NCBI RefSeq assembly: GCF_023159225.1
Contig: NC_063173.1
Location: forward strand, 9,524,852-9,588,851
DNA from: Perognathus longimembris pacificus
Taxonomy: Eukaryota > Chordata > Mammalia > Rodentia > Heteromyidae
Direction of reading: 5' to 3'
Length of the DNA: 64,000 nt
Shown in pieces: positions 1-11,379 of this stretch. Under the pieces are notes generated by a model. That model saw nothing but the letters and a program-made list of their open reading frames with translations. It made no database searches and had not been told where the DNA came from. Position 1 is the first letter of the stretch; every line of letters starts with the position of its first letter. Position numbers and translations under genes: made by a program.

Positions 1-28
1 AAACCTAGTTTCTCAAGAAGCTGATCAG

Positions 29-229
29 GCTGGGAAAGTGGCTTAGTAGTAGAATGCTACCTAGTAGGCATGAAACCCTTGGTTCAATGCCTCAGAACCA
101 CATAAACAGAAAAAAAAAAAAAAAACTGAAAGTGGTGCTGTGTCGTAAGCGGTAGAGCATTAGCCTTGAGCAAAAGAAGCTCAGGGACAATACCCAGGTT
201 CCAAGTTCAAGCTCTAGGACTGGCAAAAA
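29..229 (+). repeat. IDL-Geo dimeric SINE
   Basis: The left half is an ID-like, tRNA-Ala-derived monomer with a B-box-like GGTTCAATGCC. An A-run separates it from the Geo right half, which carries the pattern GTAGAGCATTAGCCTTGAGC and ends in GGACTGGCAAAAAA. It is moderately diverged, and no target-site duplication (TSD) is evident. Confidence 0.85.
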
Positions 230-251
230 AGAAGCGGATTAGAGGACTGAC

Positions 252-336
252 ATTCCAAGCCAGCCCAGACAAGAAAGTCTGTGAGATTGCTACCTCTTAT
301 AAGAGGGCCCAGGCCCTGAGTTCCAGTTCTAGGATC
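252..336 (+). repeat. 7SL-Geo SINE fragment, internally deleted
   Basis: CAAGCCAGCCCAGACAAGAAAG matches the middle of the 7SL/B1-like monomer of the composite SINE (shown here as two overlapping words, CAAGCCAGCC and AGACAAGAAAG). It passes directly into the Geo end (CCCAGGCCCTGAG). A short CAA repeat follows at about 341-365. Confidence 0.6.
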
Positions 337-365
337 AACATGAAACAACAACAACAACAACAAAG

Positions 366-915
366 ACAACTTGAGCAAACTGATTTCTTCAGATCTGCTC
401 CTTGTTTGTGTTATGCATTTGACTGTATCTCTAAGCATCCTCCCCTCCTTATTCTTCTGCATAAAGGAGAGTTAGAGTAGCTATCCAATTTGCAGATAGA
501 AACTGCTGGGCTCATCTTGTTGTACCTTCAGGACCACTGAGCCTCAGGTTGCAAAGCGATCTGGTTGCTCAGATCTGCTAAATTGGACATTGCTAATTCC
601 AGAATCAGCAGCCAGGGGCCCTGGGGATGGGTCATCATATTGAATTTTTATTTTCTTAATTTGGAGACAAGCCATCTTGGTTGCAATTAGGAGAGCACAG
701 ACTCTACCGTCTGCTAAATTTTATTTCCTCAGGAGCCCCATTGCCGCCCTTAATAGGGCAGCGGCTCAGTCTGTTCCTTGCAACCCACACGATGTGGAAG
801 GAGGCTCATCCGAGAAGGATGGTGAATTCTCAGTGACTCCAACAAAGAAGCTGCCTCAAGTTCCAAATCAGCCATGCAGCGGCTAGGCATCTTGAAAGAG
901 ACCGACTCAGAGATT
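366..915. other. Unique, non-coding
   Basis: No repeat or gene is recognised here. The short open frames lack a recognisable domain or codon pattern. Confidence 0.5.
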
Positions 916-918
916 TTA

Positions 919-970
919 TATCTATATCTATGTCTGTCTATCTATCTATCTGTCTGTCTGTCTGTCTGTC
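919..970 (+). repeat. (TCTA)n/(TCTG)n microsatellite
   Basis: This is a compound tetranucleotide run, TATC changing to TGTC, on the + strand. Confidence 0.9.
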
Positions 971-2232
971 ACTCAGGTTGAAATGCTTCAGGCATGGCTC
1001 TGAAATATATAAAGTGGTGTTTGTTACTACAAGTCCAGTTCTGGTCTGGCACCAGTGTGCTCCTTTTCTTCTATTCTGCTAGTTTGTTTTTATCCCCTAG
1101 TGAGCATTTATACTCTATTGGCACCAATGCAGGTTCTGCCTACACTGGCATTTTCCATCTTTCAGGTAAAGTGAGTTTTGCTCCTAGGATACAAGATTGG
1201 AGTATGTGTTCCAGCTTAGCCTCCCCACATTCGTAGATCCAGCCTGACTCGGTGGAGCTTACAAGGGGATACAGCAGCTCACCCCAGAATAAATACAACA
1301 TGAAGGTTTCTTTTTGAGTTCTCAGTTTTGAGACTCTCTCGGTTACTGGACAGGGATGTCATAGTAATACAAATGTGTGTGTCGTCTGTGCAGTGTGGAG
1401 GAGGCAGAGCCAGGATCTGGGGCCTGGTAGTGTTGAGTGAAGAAGCAAGCTGGACTAAGAAACCAACTCTGGAATAGCCAGTTTCCAAGAAGCAACAGAT
1501 CTCCCTTTAACAATGGCAGGAGGGCATTTTACCAAGATTGGGATTTTTCAATTGAGGAAGTATTATTCCAACTAGCCCCTCCCTCTTAAGCTCCTCTGCT
1601 ATTTATTTAAACACATCCTTAAAAGCCAACAATCTCTAATTCCTCTGTCAGTCTGTGCCCCCCACCCCCCGGGCCACGTAATGAAGCACCTGATGATAGC
1701 CTTTCTTTAGCTATCTTTCACGTGAACATCAACTTTGGATTTGTGTGTATCTCAATTGTAACTAGCATGCAATGACTAAGGGAGGGATTTAGGTGATGAG
1801 GTGATGATAAGTACCTATTTCTCACCTGTACTAGCACCAATTAAGACCGCAAATGAAGTCTTCTCAACCTTTCTTTCTCCACATGACCATTACGTGTTTA
1901 GCAATGAAGCCACTTCTGTGTCATTACAGGCTTTGCCGCAAAGAAGTGGATTGGGTGCTGTCCTCACAGGTAGCCTTGAAGTAAATCCACCCACTTATCT
2001 CTGGTATTTGGGAAAATGTGCATATCAAATTAGTATAAAATTTGATGATTTGGCGTGGCTTTTTATGCAAGGTTAAACTATGTTTCTATTTGGGCTTCCT
2101 GTTGCTCAACCTCCCAGGAGTGCATGATTTCAGTCCATTCATCTCCGTCTTCTACTTGCCACTCCATGTTGTGATCATCATCTTCTATCATAAATATAAT
2201 TTATACGAAGATAGAAGCAGACTTTGGCCATA
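971..2232. other. Unique, non-coding
   Basis: About 1.2 kb without a recognised repeat. The open frames (for example 1801-2076) are short, overlap other frames and show no domain. There is a C-rich patch near 1660-1670. Confidence 0.5.
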
Positions 2233-2234
2233 AA

Positions 2235-2305
2235 GTGTGAAATTTTTTTCCCAAATTGCTTTGTTAAATGGTGACTCCTTTGTGCAACTACATTTAAAGT
2301 TAATT
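2235..2305 (+). repeat. L1 3' end, lineage B
   Basis: It contains GCTTTGTTAAATGGTGACTCC followed by a diverged TTTGTGCAACTACATTTAAAG. This is the terminal signature shared with the copies near 6540, 34990, 36970 and 57390. Confidence 0.6.
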
Positions 2306-2309
2306 TTAA

Positions 2310-2405
2310 ATGACTCAGTGTTAGAGCATGTACCTAGTAAACACTAGGTACTGAGTTCAAATCCTAGTACTGCCATACATACATACATACATATATACAT
2401 ACATG
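2310..2405 (+). repeat. tRNA-like SINE fragment with (TACA)n tail
   Basis: GTGTTAGAGCATGTACC and GAGTTCAAATCCTAG resemble the D-arm and B-box parts of an ID or Geo type monomer. The tail is a TACA tetranucleotide run from 2375. Confidence 0.55.
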
Positions 2406-2522
2406 TAAAATACAAATGAATTCTTCAAAAATTCAAAAATAGATATACACTTGAAATATTAATCTTTGGGGGGCAGGTGGCAAGGGAAAGTGATAAAGGA
2501 TTGTTCCAATTATAAGCCATTT

Positions 2523-2537
2523 AAGATTGTTATTTAT
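2523..2537 (+). repeat. L1 target-site duplication, 5' copy
   Basis: AAGATTGTTATTTAT is repeated exactly at 3901-3915 after the A-tail. Confidence 0.9.
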
Positions 2538-3386
2538 CCTGAAAGGCTACAAATCAAAGAAAGGTTGGACAAATGGGACTGCATCAAACTCCAGAGCTTC
2601 TGCACGGCAAAGGACATAGCTCTCAAGATAAACAGAAAGCCCACAGACTGGGAGAAGATCTTTACCGGACATTCAACAGACAAAGGCCTCATCTCTAAAA
2701 TATATGCAGAACTAAAAAAATTACCTTCTTCCAAAACAAAACCGCAAAGAACCAATAGCCCCCTCATCAAGTGGGCTAAAGACTTACAAAGAAACTTCTC
2801 TGATGAGGAAATGAGAATGGCCAATAGACATATGAAAAAATGCTCTACATCACTGGCCATAAAGGAAATGCAAATCAAAACAACATTGAGATTCCATCTC
2901 ACCCCAGCAATAATGTCATATATCAAGAAAACTAATAATAACAATTGTTGGATGGGATGTGGCCAAAAGGGAATCCTACTTCATTGTTGGTGGGAATGTA
3001 AACTGGTTCAGCCACTCTGGCAAGCAGTATGGAGATTCCTCAGAAGGCTCAATATAGAACTCCCCTATGACCCAGCAGCCCCACTGTTGGGTATCTATCC
3101 AAAAGAACACAAACAAAATCACAGTAAGGCCACCAGCACAACAATGTTCATCGCAGCACAATTTGTCATAGCGAGAATCTGGAACCAACCCAGATGCCCC
3201 TCCATAGATGAATGGATCAGGAAAATGTGGCACATATACACAATGGAATTTTATGCCTCTATCAGAAAGAATGACATTGTTCCATTTGTAAGGAAATGGA
3301 AGGACTTGGAAAAAGTTATACTAAGTGAAGTGAGCCAGACCCAAAGAAACATGGACTCTATGGCCTCCCTTATTGGGAATAATTAG
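2538..3386 (+). pseudogene. L1 ORF2 C-terminal fragment
   Basis: The frame is open for about 282 codons and continues 24 chance codons upstream of the insertion. It encodes the region after the reverse-transcriptase domain of L1 ORF2p. The sequence includes WDCIKLQSFC, MQIKTTLRFHLTP, the zinc-knuckle-like C-x3-C-x7-H-x4-C motif, YDPAAPLLGIYPK, MFIAAQFVIA and YTMEFYA, and it stops after SLIGNN. The endonuclease and reverse-transcriptase domains are absent, so it cannot mobilise itself. In an intact element this C-terminal segment contributes to RNA binding and retrotransposition. It is intact but dead on arrival. Confidence 0.92.
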
Positions 3387-3900
3387 TACAGGTTTAGGCA
3401 AGCCATAGCAGAGCATCACAAGGCCCAATAGCTATACCCTTAGGAACACATAAGATGATGCTAAGTGAAATGAACTCCATGTTATGGAAACAAGTGATAT
3501 ATCACAGTTGTAACTACTTTCAACGTCCTATGTGTATGTGTAGTTTCTATTATTGATGATGTTCTTGTATCACCTTCCTATGATTGTACCTACACTATCT
3601 CTGTAATCTTATCTGAGTATATTGGAAACCGTGTTTACTGGTATTGGAAGTAGGAAATTCAAAGGGAATACCAAATTTGAGAGACACAGGGTAAAAAAAG
3701 AGAAATAACTACAAAAGCAATACTTGCAAAACTGTTTGGTGTAAGTGAACTGAACACCTGGGGGGGGGGAGGGAAAGGGGGGGAGGGAGGAGAACATGAG
3801 GGACAAGGCAACAAACAGTACAAGAAATGTATCCAATGCCCAACGTATGATACTGTAACCTCTCTGTACATCAGTTTGATAATAAAAATTTGAGAAAAAA
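2538..3900 (+). mobile_element. 5'-truncated L1, lineage A, with 15-bp TSD
   Basis: This element holds the C-terminal part of L1 ORF2, then a 3' UTR of about 500 bp, a G-rich tract at 3760-3792, an AATAAA at 3881-3886 and a short A-tail. Perfect 15-bp duplications flank it, so its ends are well defined. It is an ordinary target-primed reverse transcription product truncated at its 5' end. The open frame is still uninterrupted, which suggests a fairly young insertion. Confidence 0.93.
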
Positions 3901-3915
3901 AAGATTGTTATTTAT

Positions 3916-5330
3916 AAGAAGGACTTCTTAAAGGTAATTCAGGTCAAAAATTAATATGAAAGTTTGGTTACATATGCTAGACAACAGCAAAGGTGAAGAG
4001 AGATTGTGGAGGTAACAGTGAGGAAGGAGATGCAGGAAACAGCTCCAGGGGAAGACAATGGAGTCAAGGGAGTTTAGAAAGCACCAGGAAGGAGCCATGG
4101 GCAGATGGACCACGCCTTCTCTGGACGTGTTTCTGGAACCCTCTTTATCTATAGAGGACCTGAAGTTGGTTATGAGAAAACTGAGAGAACAAAACCTGGC
4201 CCGTGACCTAGAAAACCCTTGACCATGGTGATGATCCCTCACTAGTACAACACAGTGAGGAACAGCAAGCACACAGGAAGGAACAGAAAGCATGCAGGAA
4301 ACCACAAACACTCCTTCCTCCTGCCTTCTAGTTTCCGAAATTCTGGAACCACACCAGCTAAGGATAAATGTGGCGTATGAAGTGTTAGGTCCTGTGTTAC
4401 ACAGAAAAGCATAAACAGTGTGGTCTCGGCCTTAGCTCGAGATTGGGCTGCTTATCATCTCTGAAATTCTAAGAGACTTGACCAGAGCTAATACTTAAAT
4501 TAAGAACTTAAGTCTATAGCCTAAGCATCATCCATTACTTAGAAATTCACTGGCCCTTTAGTCCTGTTTAGCCTTTAGTAAAGGATGGGGAGGGAGGTGG
4601 CAGCCTTGTTATCTATTTTACATACTATAATTTCCACATCTAGGATGTCATCGAATGTTCTGCACAGCTTGGGAATTATTTCCTTGATAACTTCTGTTTC
4701 CAATTTCATATTTTCCTAGACCCTTATTCTCATTGAAATTTCATTTTAGAAAGTTGTCCTTTACTTACCATCACTCAAAGTAATGCAGTATGACAGTGGT
4801 TTACTTTAAATTCTGAAAACGAACTAGAAATGTTTTCTCCTGAAGGTTTGGAGAAAAACAAGCTGTCCTATGACAGATGACAAAAATTAAAGATGGTATA
4901 TTCTTGTGTAAAGATCTTCAGGAAGTTTATCCATATAAAACAGCTCTCTGGACATGTTAACTTGGAGGTGAAGGAGCTCTTGTAATACGCACCTGAGCCT
5001 CTGATTTTGAACTGACACACGTCCTTCCCATCTCATCTCCATTTTCTTGTCCCTTTCCTGAAGTTCCAATATTTCTTATAATCTTCAGGAATTCAACTCT
5101 CCCCACACTGCAGTTTCTCATTGTAGATGACACGTCGGGGACGATTCCCTGTATGTGTGGACGATATCTGTAGTGCTTTCTCATTTTACCCGGAGAATAA
5201 TTTGGGTGACTCTTAAAACCAGGTACAATCCATTTCTTATTATTATCATTAGCATTAGCAATGTAATTGTTATTAACATTTTTGCTTTGGAAGAATTATA
5301 AGTTCACATGCAAGTGTAAGAATAAGGTCC
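3916..5330. other. Unique, non-coding
   Basis: No recognised repeat or gene in about 1.4 kb. Minus-strand frames such as 3928-4311 have no recognisable domain, and their codon pattern looks random. Confidence 0.5.
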
Positions 5331-5333
5331 AAG

Positions 5334-5588
5334 CTTGGTGCTGGTGGCTCAGGCCTGTGATCTTAGCTACTCAAGAAGCTGAGATCTGAGGATCACGGTG
5401 TGAAGCCAGCCTGGGCAGGAAACTCCATGAGACTTTTATCTCCAATAAATTAATCAGAAAAAGCCAGAAGTGGTGCTGTGGCTCAAGTAGTAGAGCACTA
5501 GCCTTGAGTACAAACAGTCTCAGGGACAACACCCAGGCCCAGAGTTCAAGCCCCAGGACTGTCAAGAAAAAAAACACAACAAAACAAA
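5334..5588 (+). repeat. 7SL-Geo composite SINE
   Basis: The left module reads like the 5' half of B1/Alu: GGTGGCTCAGGCCTGTGATC, then TAGCTACTCAAGAAGCTGAG and a B-box-like part before CCAGCCTGGGCAGG. The right module is Geo, with TGGCTCAAGTAGTAGAGC, CCTTGAG and GAGTTCAAGCCCCAGGAC. An A-rich tail follows. Confidence 0.85.
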
Positions 5589-5689
5589 CCACATAACAAC
5601 CAGATAAATGTAGCTCACCCACATTCCCTAGGGATCACCTTTGACAGACCTGTAGTCCAACCAGCAAGATACAGACATGCACGTAGCCA

Positions 5690-6200
5690 AGAATCAGAAG
5701 ATCCATTGCCCCAAATCCTCCTTCATGTTGCCTTTGGAAGTCACCCAACTTCCTCCCACTCCAACTTCCTCTACCCTTCTTATAACCACTAACATATTCT
5801 TTATTTACATAGTTTTCAGAATATTATATAAGTAGAACAAATGGTATGAAATTCACTTTTTTCCCATCTAAGTTGTTTTAATTGGCATTTCTTTAATGGC
5901 AAGCAATTCTGAACATCTTTCATGAGCTTATTTGCCATCTGTATGTTGCCCTTGGTGAAAATGTTTCTTCATGGCTTTTGTTCATATTGTAATTGGATTG
6001 TTTGATATTTATTGTTTGCTTATTTATGTGCTGCTGAGTTTTGAGAATTCTTTCTAGAATCTGGTAATTAGCCCTTTGTTAAACATATGGGCTGAAATGT
6101 ATGTTCTGCAGTTATTTTTTATCTTCTTATTAGGAGCTTTTGCAGAGTAAAAAATTTAAACATGGATGATTTTACTTTTTAAGGAATTACTCTGAGTTCT
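5690..6200 (-). mobile_element. Ancient L1M fragment
   Basis: Read on the minus strand, this resembles the ORF2 end and 3' part of old mammalian L1. The + strand shows antisense landmarks such as ACCACTAACATATTC and CCATCTGTATGTTG. It is highly diverged, with no open frame left. Confidence 0.65.
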
Positions 6201-6354
6201 AGCTTGAATTTACCATATTTAATATATTTGTATATACTGCATAGCATCCTAAGCATTTAGTTACATATTTATAAACTAAATCTAGCTTTCACACGTGAGA
6301 GAAAATATGTAACCTTTGTCTCTCTGGGCCTGCTTAACCTCACTTAATATAATT

Positions 6355-6595
6355 ATAATTCAACAAAATAGATACCAGGGGAACTTGGAAGGTGTGGGGT
6401 TAGGTCAAGAGGAAGGGAGTAGATGAATGAAGAGAAGAAATGGGGAAATGCAGTCAAAATTCAATGTGTATCCTACAAAAAAGTGAGGGATGATAATGTT
6501 GAGAGGGGTCACATAAATCAAGATTCATTATACACATAAACTGCTTTGTTGAATGTACAACTACTTAAAGATATTTTTAAAATAACCGTTTCTGA
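6355..6595 (+). repeat. L1 3' UTR, lineage B
   Basis: It is purine-rich (GAGGAAGGGAGTAG, GAGGGATGATAATG) and ends in TGTACAACTACTTAAAGATA. The same arrangement follows recognisable ORF2 at 60505-61150, which identifies it as an L1 3' UTR. Confidence 0.65.
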
Positions 6596-6599
6596 CCTG

Positions 6600-7309
6600 G
6601 ATTAGAATGGGAGTGACATAAAACCTAGATAGGAACTTGAGGAGAACTGATGTAGCTATTGTGTTGCTTTCTTGTGTCTTTCCTTTTCACTGGAATGGGT
6701 GTAACTACTTAGGCCTTTGGGATTTATCTGGTAGAGCTAGTTACATTTTCCTTTACTTCTGGTCAGGGAATATGATTTTCTTTCATTTTATGTTGTTTAA
6801 CTTGTTTAGATTTACAGTAATTACATCAGTTTTTACTGTCAATTAAATTATTTTTCCTAACTGCAGTATCCACATCATCACTAGTGATGTATGGAGTTAT
6901 AACTGATGCTTGTATGTTTATCTTGCATTATGCAACCTTGCTAAAGTCAGTTATTAGTTTGAGGGGTAATTTTAATTGCTTATTTTTATTTCTGAAGGTT
7001 ACTCAGGATTTTTTCTTGTACTGTTTGAATCAGGAAGGTTACCAGGATTGTTTTGTTTTTGTTTCTTCAGAATTGAAGGCTTTCTATTTTCTTTTGTCAG
7101 CTTATGACATGAGTTAGACATAGAAATATGAGGACGATGTTGAACAGAGTGATTATGTTGATCTTAGAAGGAAGCGTCCAGACTTTAGTTAATAAGTGCA
7201 ATGCTACATGTGAGCTTTGTTGTAGATTCTCTTTACTAAGCAACTGCTTCTGAAAATGATTTTTCTGAGTTAATACTGAATTATGCCCAATGCTTTTCTG
7301 CTTTTATTT
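6600..7309 (-). mobile_element. Old L1 ORF2, right part of an interrupted copy
   Basis: The minus-strand reading resembles the L1 ORF2 reverse-transcriptase region. The + strand carries the antisense of the [13 protein letters not shown] block near 6910-6960. It is strongly decayed and is broken by a younger L1 at 7310-7690. Confidence 0.55.
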
Positions 7310-7690
7310 TTTTAAATAACTACTTATTTATTGTCAAAGTGATGTACAGAGGGGTTACAGTTTCATATGTTAGGCCATGGGTACATTTCTTGTACTATTT
7401 GTTACCTCCTTCCTCATTCCCCCTCCCCCCTCCCCTTCCCCTCTCCCTCCATGAGTTGTTCAGTTGGTTTACACCAAATGGTTTTGCAAGTCTTGCTTTT
7501 GGAGTCATTTGTCTTTTTATCCATTGTCTCTCGATTTTGATATTCCCTTTCACTTCCTTAGTTCTAATACCAGTATATACAGTATCCAGGGTACTCAGAT
7601 GAGATACAGTGATAGCACGGGTACAACCACAGGAAGGGATACAAGAGGGTCATCAACAAAAGAAGCTACGGTTTCACAATCAGTTAATTA
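7310..7690 (-). mobile_element. L1 3' end, lineage A, inserted in older L1
   Basis: This is the reverse complement of the lineage A 3' UTR. It begins near an antisense AATAA signal, then GTGATGTACAGAGGGGTTAC. A C-rich tract at about 7418-7450 mirrors the G-rich tract of plus-strand copies. The chance frame at 7339-7602 runs through it and is not a gene. No clear TSD is seen. Confidence 0.85.
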
Positions 7691-7694
7691 TTTT

Positions 7695-8030
7695 TATCCT
7701 GTTAATATAGTATATCCTATGAAGCATGTTTAGAATATTAAACCAAACTTGTATTTCCCAAAGTAACTCAACTTGGTCATGAATTACCATTGAATTCTAC
7801 TTGCTAGTATTTTGTGAAGATTTTCTGGGTCTGTATTATGAAGATATTGACTTAGTTGTCTCTTCTTTACATAGTTAATGATTGGTTTCAGCATTTGGGT
7901 ACTATTAATAGTTCAATAAAATGGAATAGGAAGTGTTCTAGCTCTACTTTCCTATGATATTATGTAAAAGTATTGTTAATTCTTCAAATATTTGCAAGAA
8001 TTATCTAGGAAACCCATCTGTGCCTGCATG
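7695..8030 (-). mobile_element. Old L1 ORF2, left part of the interrupted copy
   Basis: It continues the minus-strand ORF2 of 6600-7309 toward the thumb and finger region. CTAGTATTTTGTGAAGATTT and AACCCATCTGTGCCTG are antisense of well-known L1 ORF2 blocks. Confidence 0.65.
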
Positions 8031-8034
8031 AAGA

Positions 8035-8262
8035 GGTTAGACTAGTACCATGACTTGAACTAAGGGTCTTACACTTGCTTGGCTTGTTTGCATAGCTGAA
8101 ATTTTACCAGTGGATCCATGTCTTCAATCCAGCATTTTACTAGTTGACTGGAGTTGAAGTCTCTGTACTTTTCTGCTAGGGCTGGCTTTGAAACATAATC
8201 ATCAAGATCTCATCCTCTTGAGTAGCTCGGATTATAGGTATAAGTTAAGGGTGCCTGGATTT
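8035..8262 (-). repeat. Old 7SL-Geo SINE
   Basis: On the minus strand the order is a 7SL-like half (antisense CTCTTGAGTAGCTCGGATTA) followed by a decayed Geo half. It is diverged, so the call rests on the order of landmarks. Confidence 0.6.
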
Positions 8263-8264
8263 CG

Positions 8265-8510
8265 TAAAATTTTATTACAGATGATTTATATTCTTGTAAG
8301 AAAATTCTAACATGTCTAGCATTGTGATGCATTTATCTGTTAAGGCATCTTTTCATGCAGTTTGAGATCTTTCTAGTTCTTAATGTGATAAGTGATTTTA
8401 AGATGAAAGTTGGACATTTTCACATTATGTTCTGAGATTCTACATTTTATTTGAACCTTTGTTTAAACTTCTGTGCCTTATAAAAGCATGTTTTAAATAA
8501 CTGTCCTAAG
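8265..8510 (-). mobile_element. Possible ancient L1M end
   Basis: The block around GTGATAAGTGATTTTAAGATG and GGACATTTTCACATTATG recalls an old mammalian L1 end region. Orientation and family are uncertain. Confidence 0.35.
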
Positions 8511-9115
8511 CTGAAAGAAGAGGTAGAAGTCTTGATTCTCCATGTGGCCTCCTCTTTGAACTTTAAGGGAAGACTTCAAGTTCACTCCTGGCTTGGAATG
8601 GGTGTTTCTGCACTTGGTACAACGGTGATCTCCATAACATAAGAGACATTCAACACTTTGTTTCATCCAGAATATGCTGGACTTGACAGTGGTGAGAGGC
8701 GGATATGAATCTTATTGGTGTATCAATACAACAATCTTTCGAAGTAGGTTTTGCTCAGAATGTTTCTAGACAATTTCAAACAACAGGGAACCAAACTGAG
8801 TAAATAGTTTAAGTAAAACTGCATGGAAACTAGAACATGTCTGCCTGTTTATTACATAAATAGATGTGGTTTACTTGCTCCAAGGAAAGGTTGTAACTAC
8901 TTACTTGATTAAAAAGTTATATTACACTCTTGATTCAATCAGTAGATATTCCTATTGCTTAATTTATGGGTGTCTATCAGAAGGGGTGTTAGCTATGTGT
9001 GAGCCAACAGCTACAAATCAATTCTTGCCCATAGAAAACCCTGAAGTTTAGATATGATGATGAATTAGATCAATTTTTGCTAGTACTACCATCCAACAAT
9101 ATGACATGATTCTTG
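8511..9115. other. Unique, non-coding
   Basis: Nothing recognised. The only frame over 60 codons (8866-9051) shows no domain. Confidence 0.5.
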
Positions 9116-9119
9116 TTAC

Positions 9120-9485
9120 TTATTTTTCACATTTTATTAGTGTCTATTAATTGTACAACGTGGGAGATTACATTGTGATATTTCATAGAATATACTAGCT
9201 ACAGTGTACTTCATATATACATAGAACATATAAATGTTGTATGTGTTTTATATATGTTATACATGTTATAGAGGATATATGACTTATAATATATAATAAT
9301 TTATCATAAGAACTATCACTGTATATATGTATGTACATTGGACTTATATATACATACAATAGATTTTAGAATATATTCTCTCACCCAGTCTTCTGTTTTC
9401 CCCCTGTGGCCCTCCCATTGTCCACTATTTATACTCATGTATATTTTTTCATTACTCTTCTTTTCCTATTCCAAACAAAAAATAG
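9120..9485 (-). repeat. AT-rich L1 3' UTR, lineage C-like
   Basis: TCTATTAATTGTACAACG followed by a GTGATATTTCATAGA block matches the antisense start of the copy near 15615. The centre has become AT-rich with ATATA runs. The right part is pyrimidine-rich (TTCCCCCTGTGGCCC), as expected for an antisense purine-rich UTR. Confidence 0.5.
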
Positions 9486-9489
9486 CTAG

Positions 9490-10499
9490 TGTAACAAACT
9501 GGTACAGAAATGATCATTCCTTGGCCATTGAGATGAAAGTACAAGTTAGACTCACCACTGTCTTTGGGTTTTATCTACCTAGAGGTAGATAGAACTTTTT
9601 AATTTCTTTTCAGTGAGGAAATAAGAAGTTTGAATCCTTGAAAAGTCAATAGACATATTCTCACATGTGGCAATATGAAAGAAAAAAGCATATTTTATTA
9701 AAATTATTCTGCTACTTCTCTTCCCCATTGCACTGTGAAGAGAGCTAACAATCTTGGGTTTTGTATCTGAAGCAGCAAGCTCTGAGTACGTACTTAGCAA
9801 ATAATTTCAGAATGAATGCAAAGTAAAGGAATGAGTCCTTCCCAATAAATCATACCAATCTGGAAAAAGCATAGAGTAACAGGAAAGATTTGAAGTGTTC
9901 ACTTCTTCAAAATTACTGAAGCTTTTCAAGGCCAACTAAAGAACATGATTAATTATAGGCTGGATGACATGCCATTCTCTATTTTTCCCTGTTTCACTGT
10001 GGTAGTAAAGTTCAAGGTCAGACCCAGAGAAACACACCGTCCCTTTACCTGTCAGTGGGATGAAGCCTTGTTCTCATGATCTTTTCTGAGCAATGCTTCG
10101 TTACTTCTGCCTCATTTTTCTTTGCTCCTTTCCTGGTGTTGATGGCCAGGCTGCTGACAGCCTGCCTATATAACACACGGTGCCCATGGCCTGTAACTTT
10201 TTCACCAGGAAAATAGACTTTAAGTTACTGGCTGCAATGATATTTTCCCTTATAAATGATCCTTTGGTTTGTAGATTGTTTTGCTCACCATTCACTGGAT
10301 CTGACATAGGAACTCTTGCGATCATACAATCGAAACTCACATTTTAAGGAGAATTAACAAGGGAACAAGTGATCATATTAAGTTCCTGATTTTGCTTAAC
10401 AGGCCTGGCTAGGTTCTGAACAATTACATATTTAAAGAAGCTCCTCCTGGATGTCACAAGCTTACCTACCGAAATGTGAACATGAAAGACATACAGATA
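9490..10499. other. Unique, non-coding
   Basis: About 1 kb without a recognised repeat or gene. The minus-strand frame 10101-10340 is unremarkable. Confidence 0.5.
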
Positions 10500-10620
10500 T
10501 ATTGAGCCTCCAAATTTGCCACTGTAAATATGGGCTAATAACCCATGTCTTGATGAATTTCAGGGTTGTGAGAACTGAGAGGCACATAATATGACTAAAA
10601 TCTTCAGGATGTGGAACTCA
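10500..10620 (+). repeat. Possible MIR fragment
   Basis: AATATGGGCTAATAACCCATG followed by AGGGTTGTGAGAACTGAGAG follows the order of the MIR core-to-3' region. It is diverged. Confidence 0.4.
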
Positions 10621-10949
10621 CTGCATATACCTAAAGTTAAGATTTGTTTGCCTGCTTTTGTGATAACTTTACCAATTTTTTCAACCCAGGAGTTATTCTT
10701 CAGCAGAGATTTAAATGTTAAGACTTAAGTAACAATTCAAAATCTTTGGCTCAAAATAAACTTCCTCATTGTGATTTATAGATGAAATTCTCAATTGGAT
10801 TATCATCTGTGATACAAGGTTGTGAAATAGGTACTTAAACTGGTTTTGCTTAAAAGCACTGACTCAGGAAATGGAGATTTGAGGATGAGGATTGGAAACC
10901 AACAAAGCAGACAAATCCAAAGTATTCTTACCTTTGATTAACAAATGAT

Positions 10950-11075
10950 AGAGCAGGAAGTGGAGATGTAGCTGAAGTGGCAGAGTGTTAGCTGTGATTG
11001 GAAAAGCTAAATGAGAGCACCACAGCTTCTATGTTGAAGCCCCAGTACCAGCACTCTCACACACAAAAATCTCTA
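10950..11075 (+). repeat. Decayed Geo monomer
   Basis: GTGGCAGAGTGTTAGC and TTGAAGCCCCAGTACCAGCA mark the A- and B-box ends of a Geo-type unit. Confidence 0.55.
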
Positions 11076-11084
11076 CTGTAGCAC

Positions 11085-11262
11085 ACACTATGGAAAGCTC
11101 TTTGTACTTATCATTTCTAGTTCTCTTTATTAAGTTGCTTTGTGGGTAGGATAATGTCTATGTCAACAGCTCAGGAAGTGGAGGCATAGAGAAATTAATT
11201 CATTTGGCCAGGTTCACACATGGATATTTTATAGCAGGGGCCTGAATAGAGACCCTAATTAA
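11085..11262 (-). repeat. MIR
   Basis: Read in antisense, AGGAAGTGGAGGCATAGAG, then AAATTAATTCATTTGG and TTCACACATGG, follow the conserved MIR layout. Confidence 0.6.
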
Positions 11263-11379
11263 TCTGATTTTTATTAGCAATCTGTCTTGTAGAGGGGGAT
11301 ATATAAACACAGTGATGTTGCCTATATAATAAGTTAGGGCCTGGTCAGTTATTCAACCTTTGATGATACATTGTCCCCT

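Noticed and set aside
919..970. Short direct repeats as a possible CRISPR array
   Set aside because: Tetranucleotide microsatellite without spacers; the genome is mammalian.
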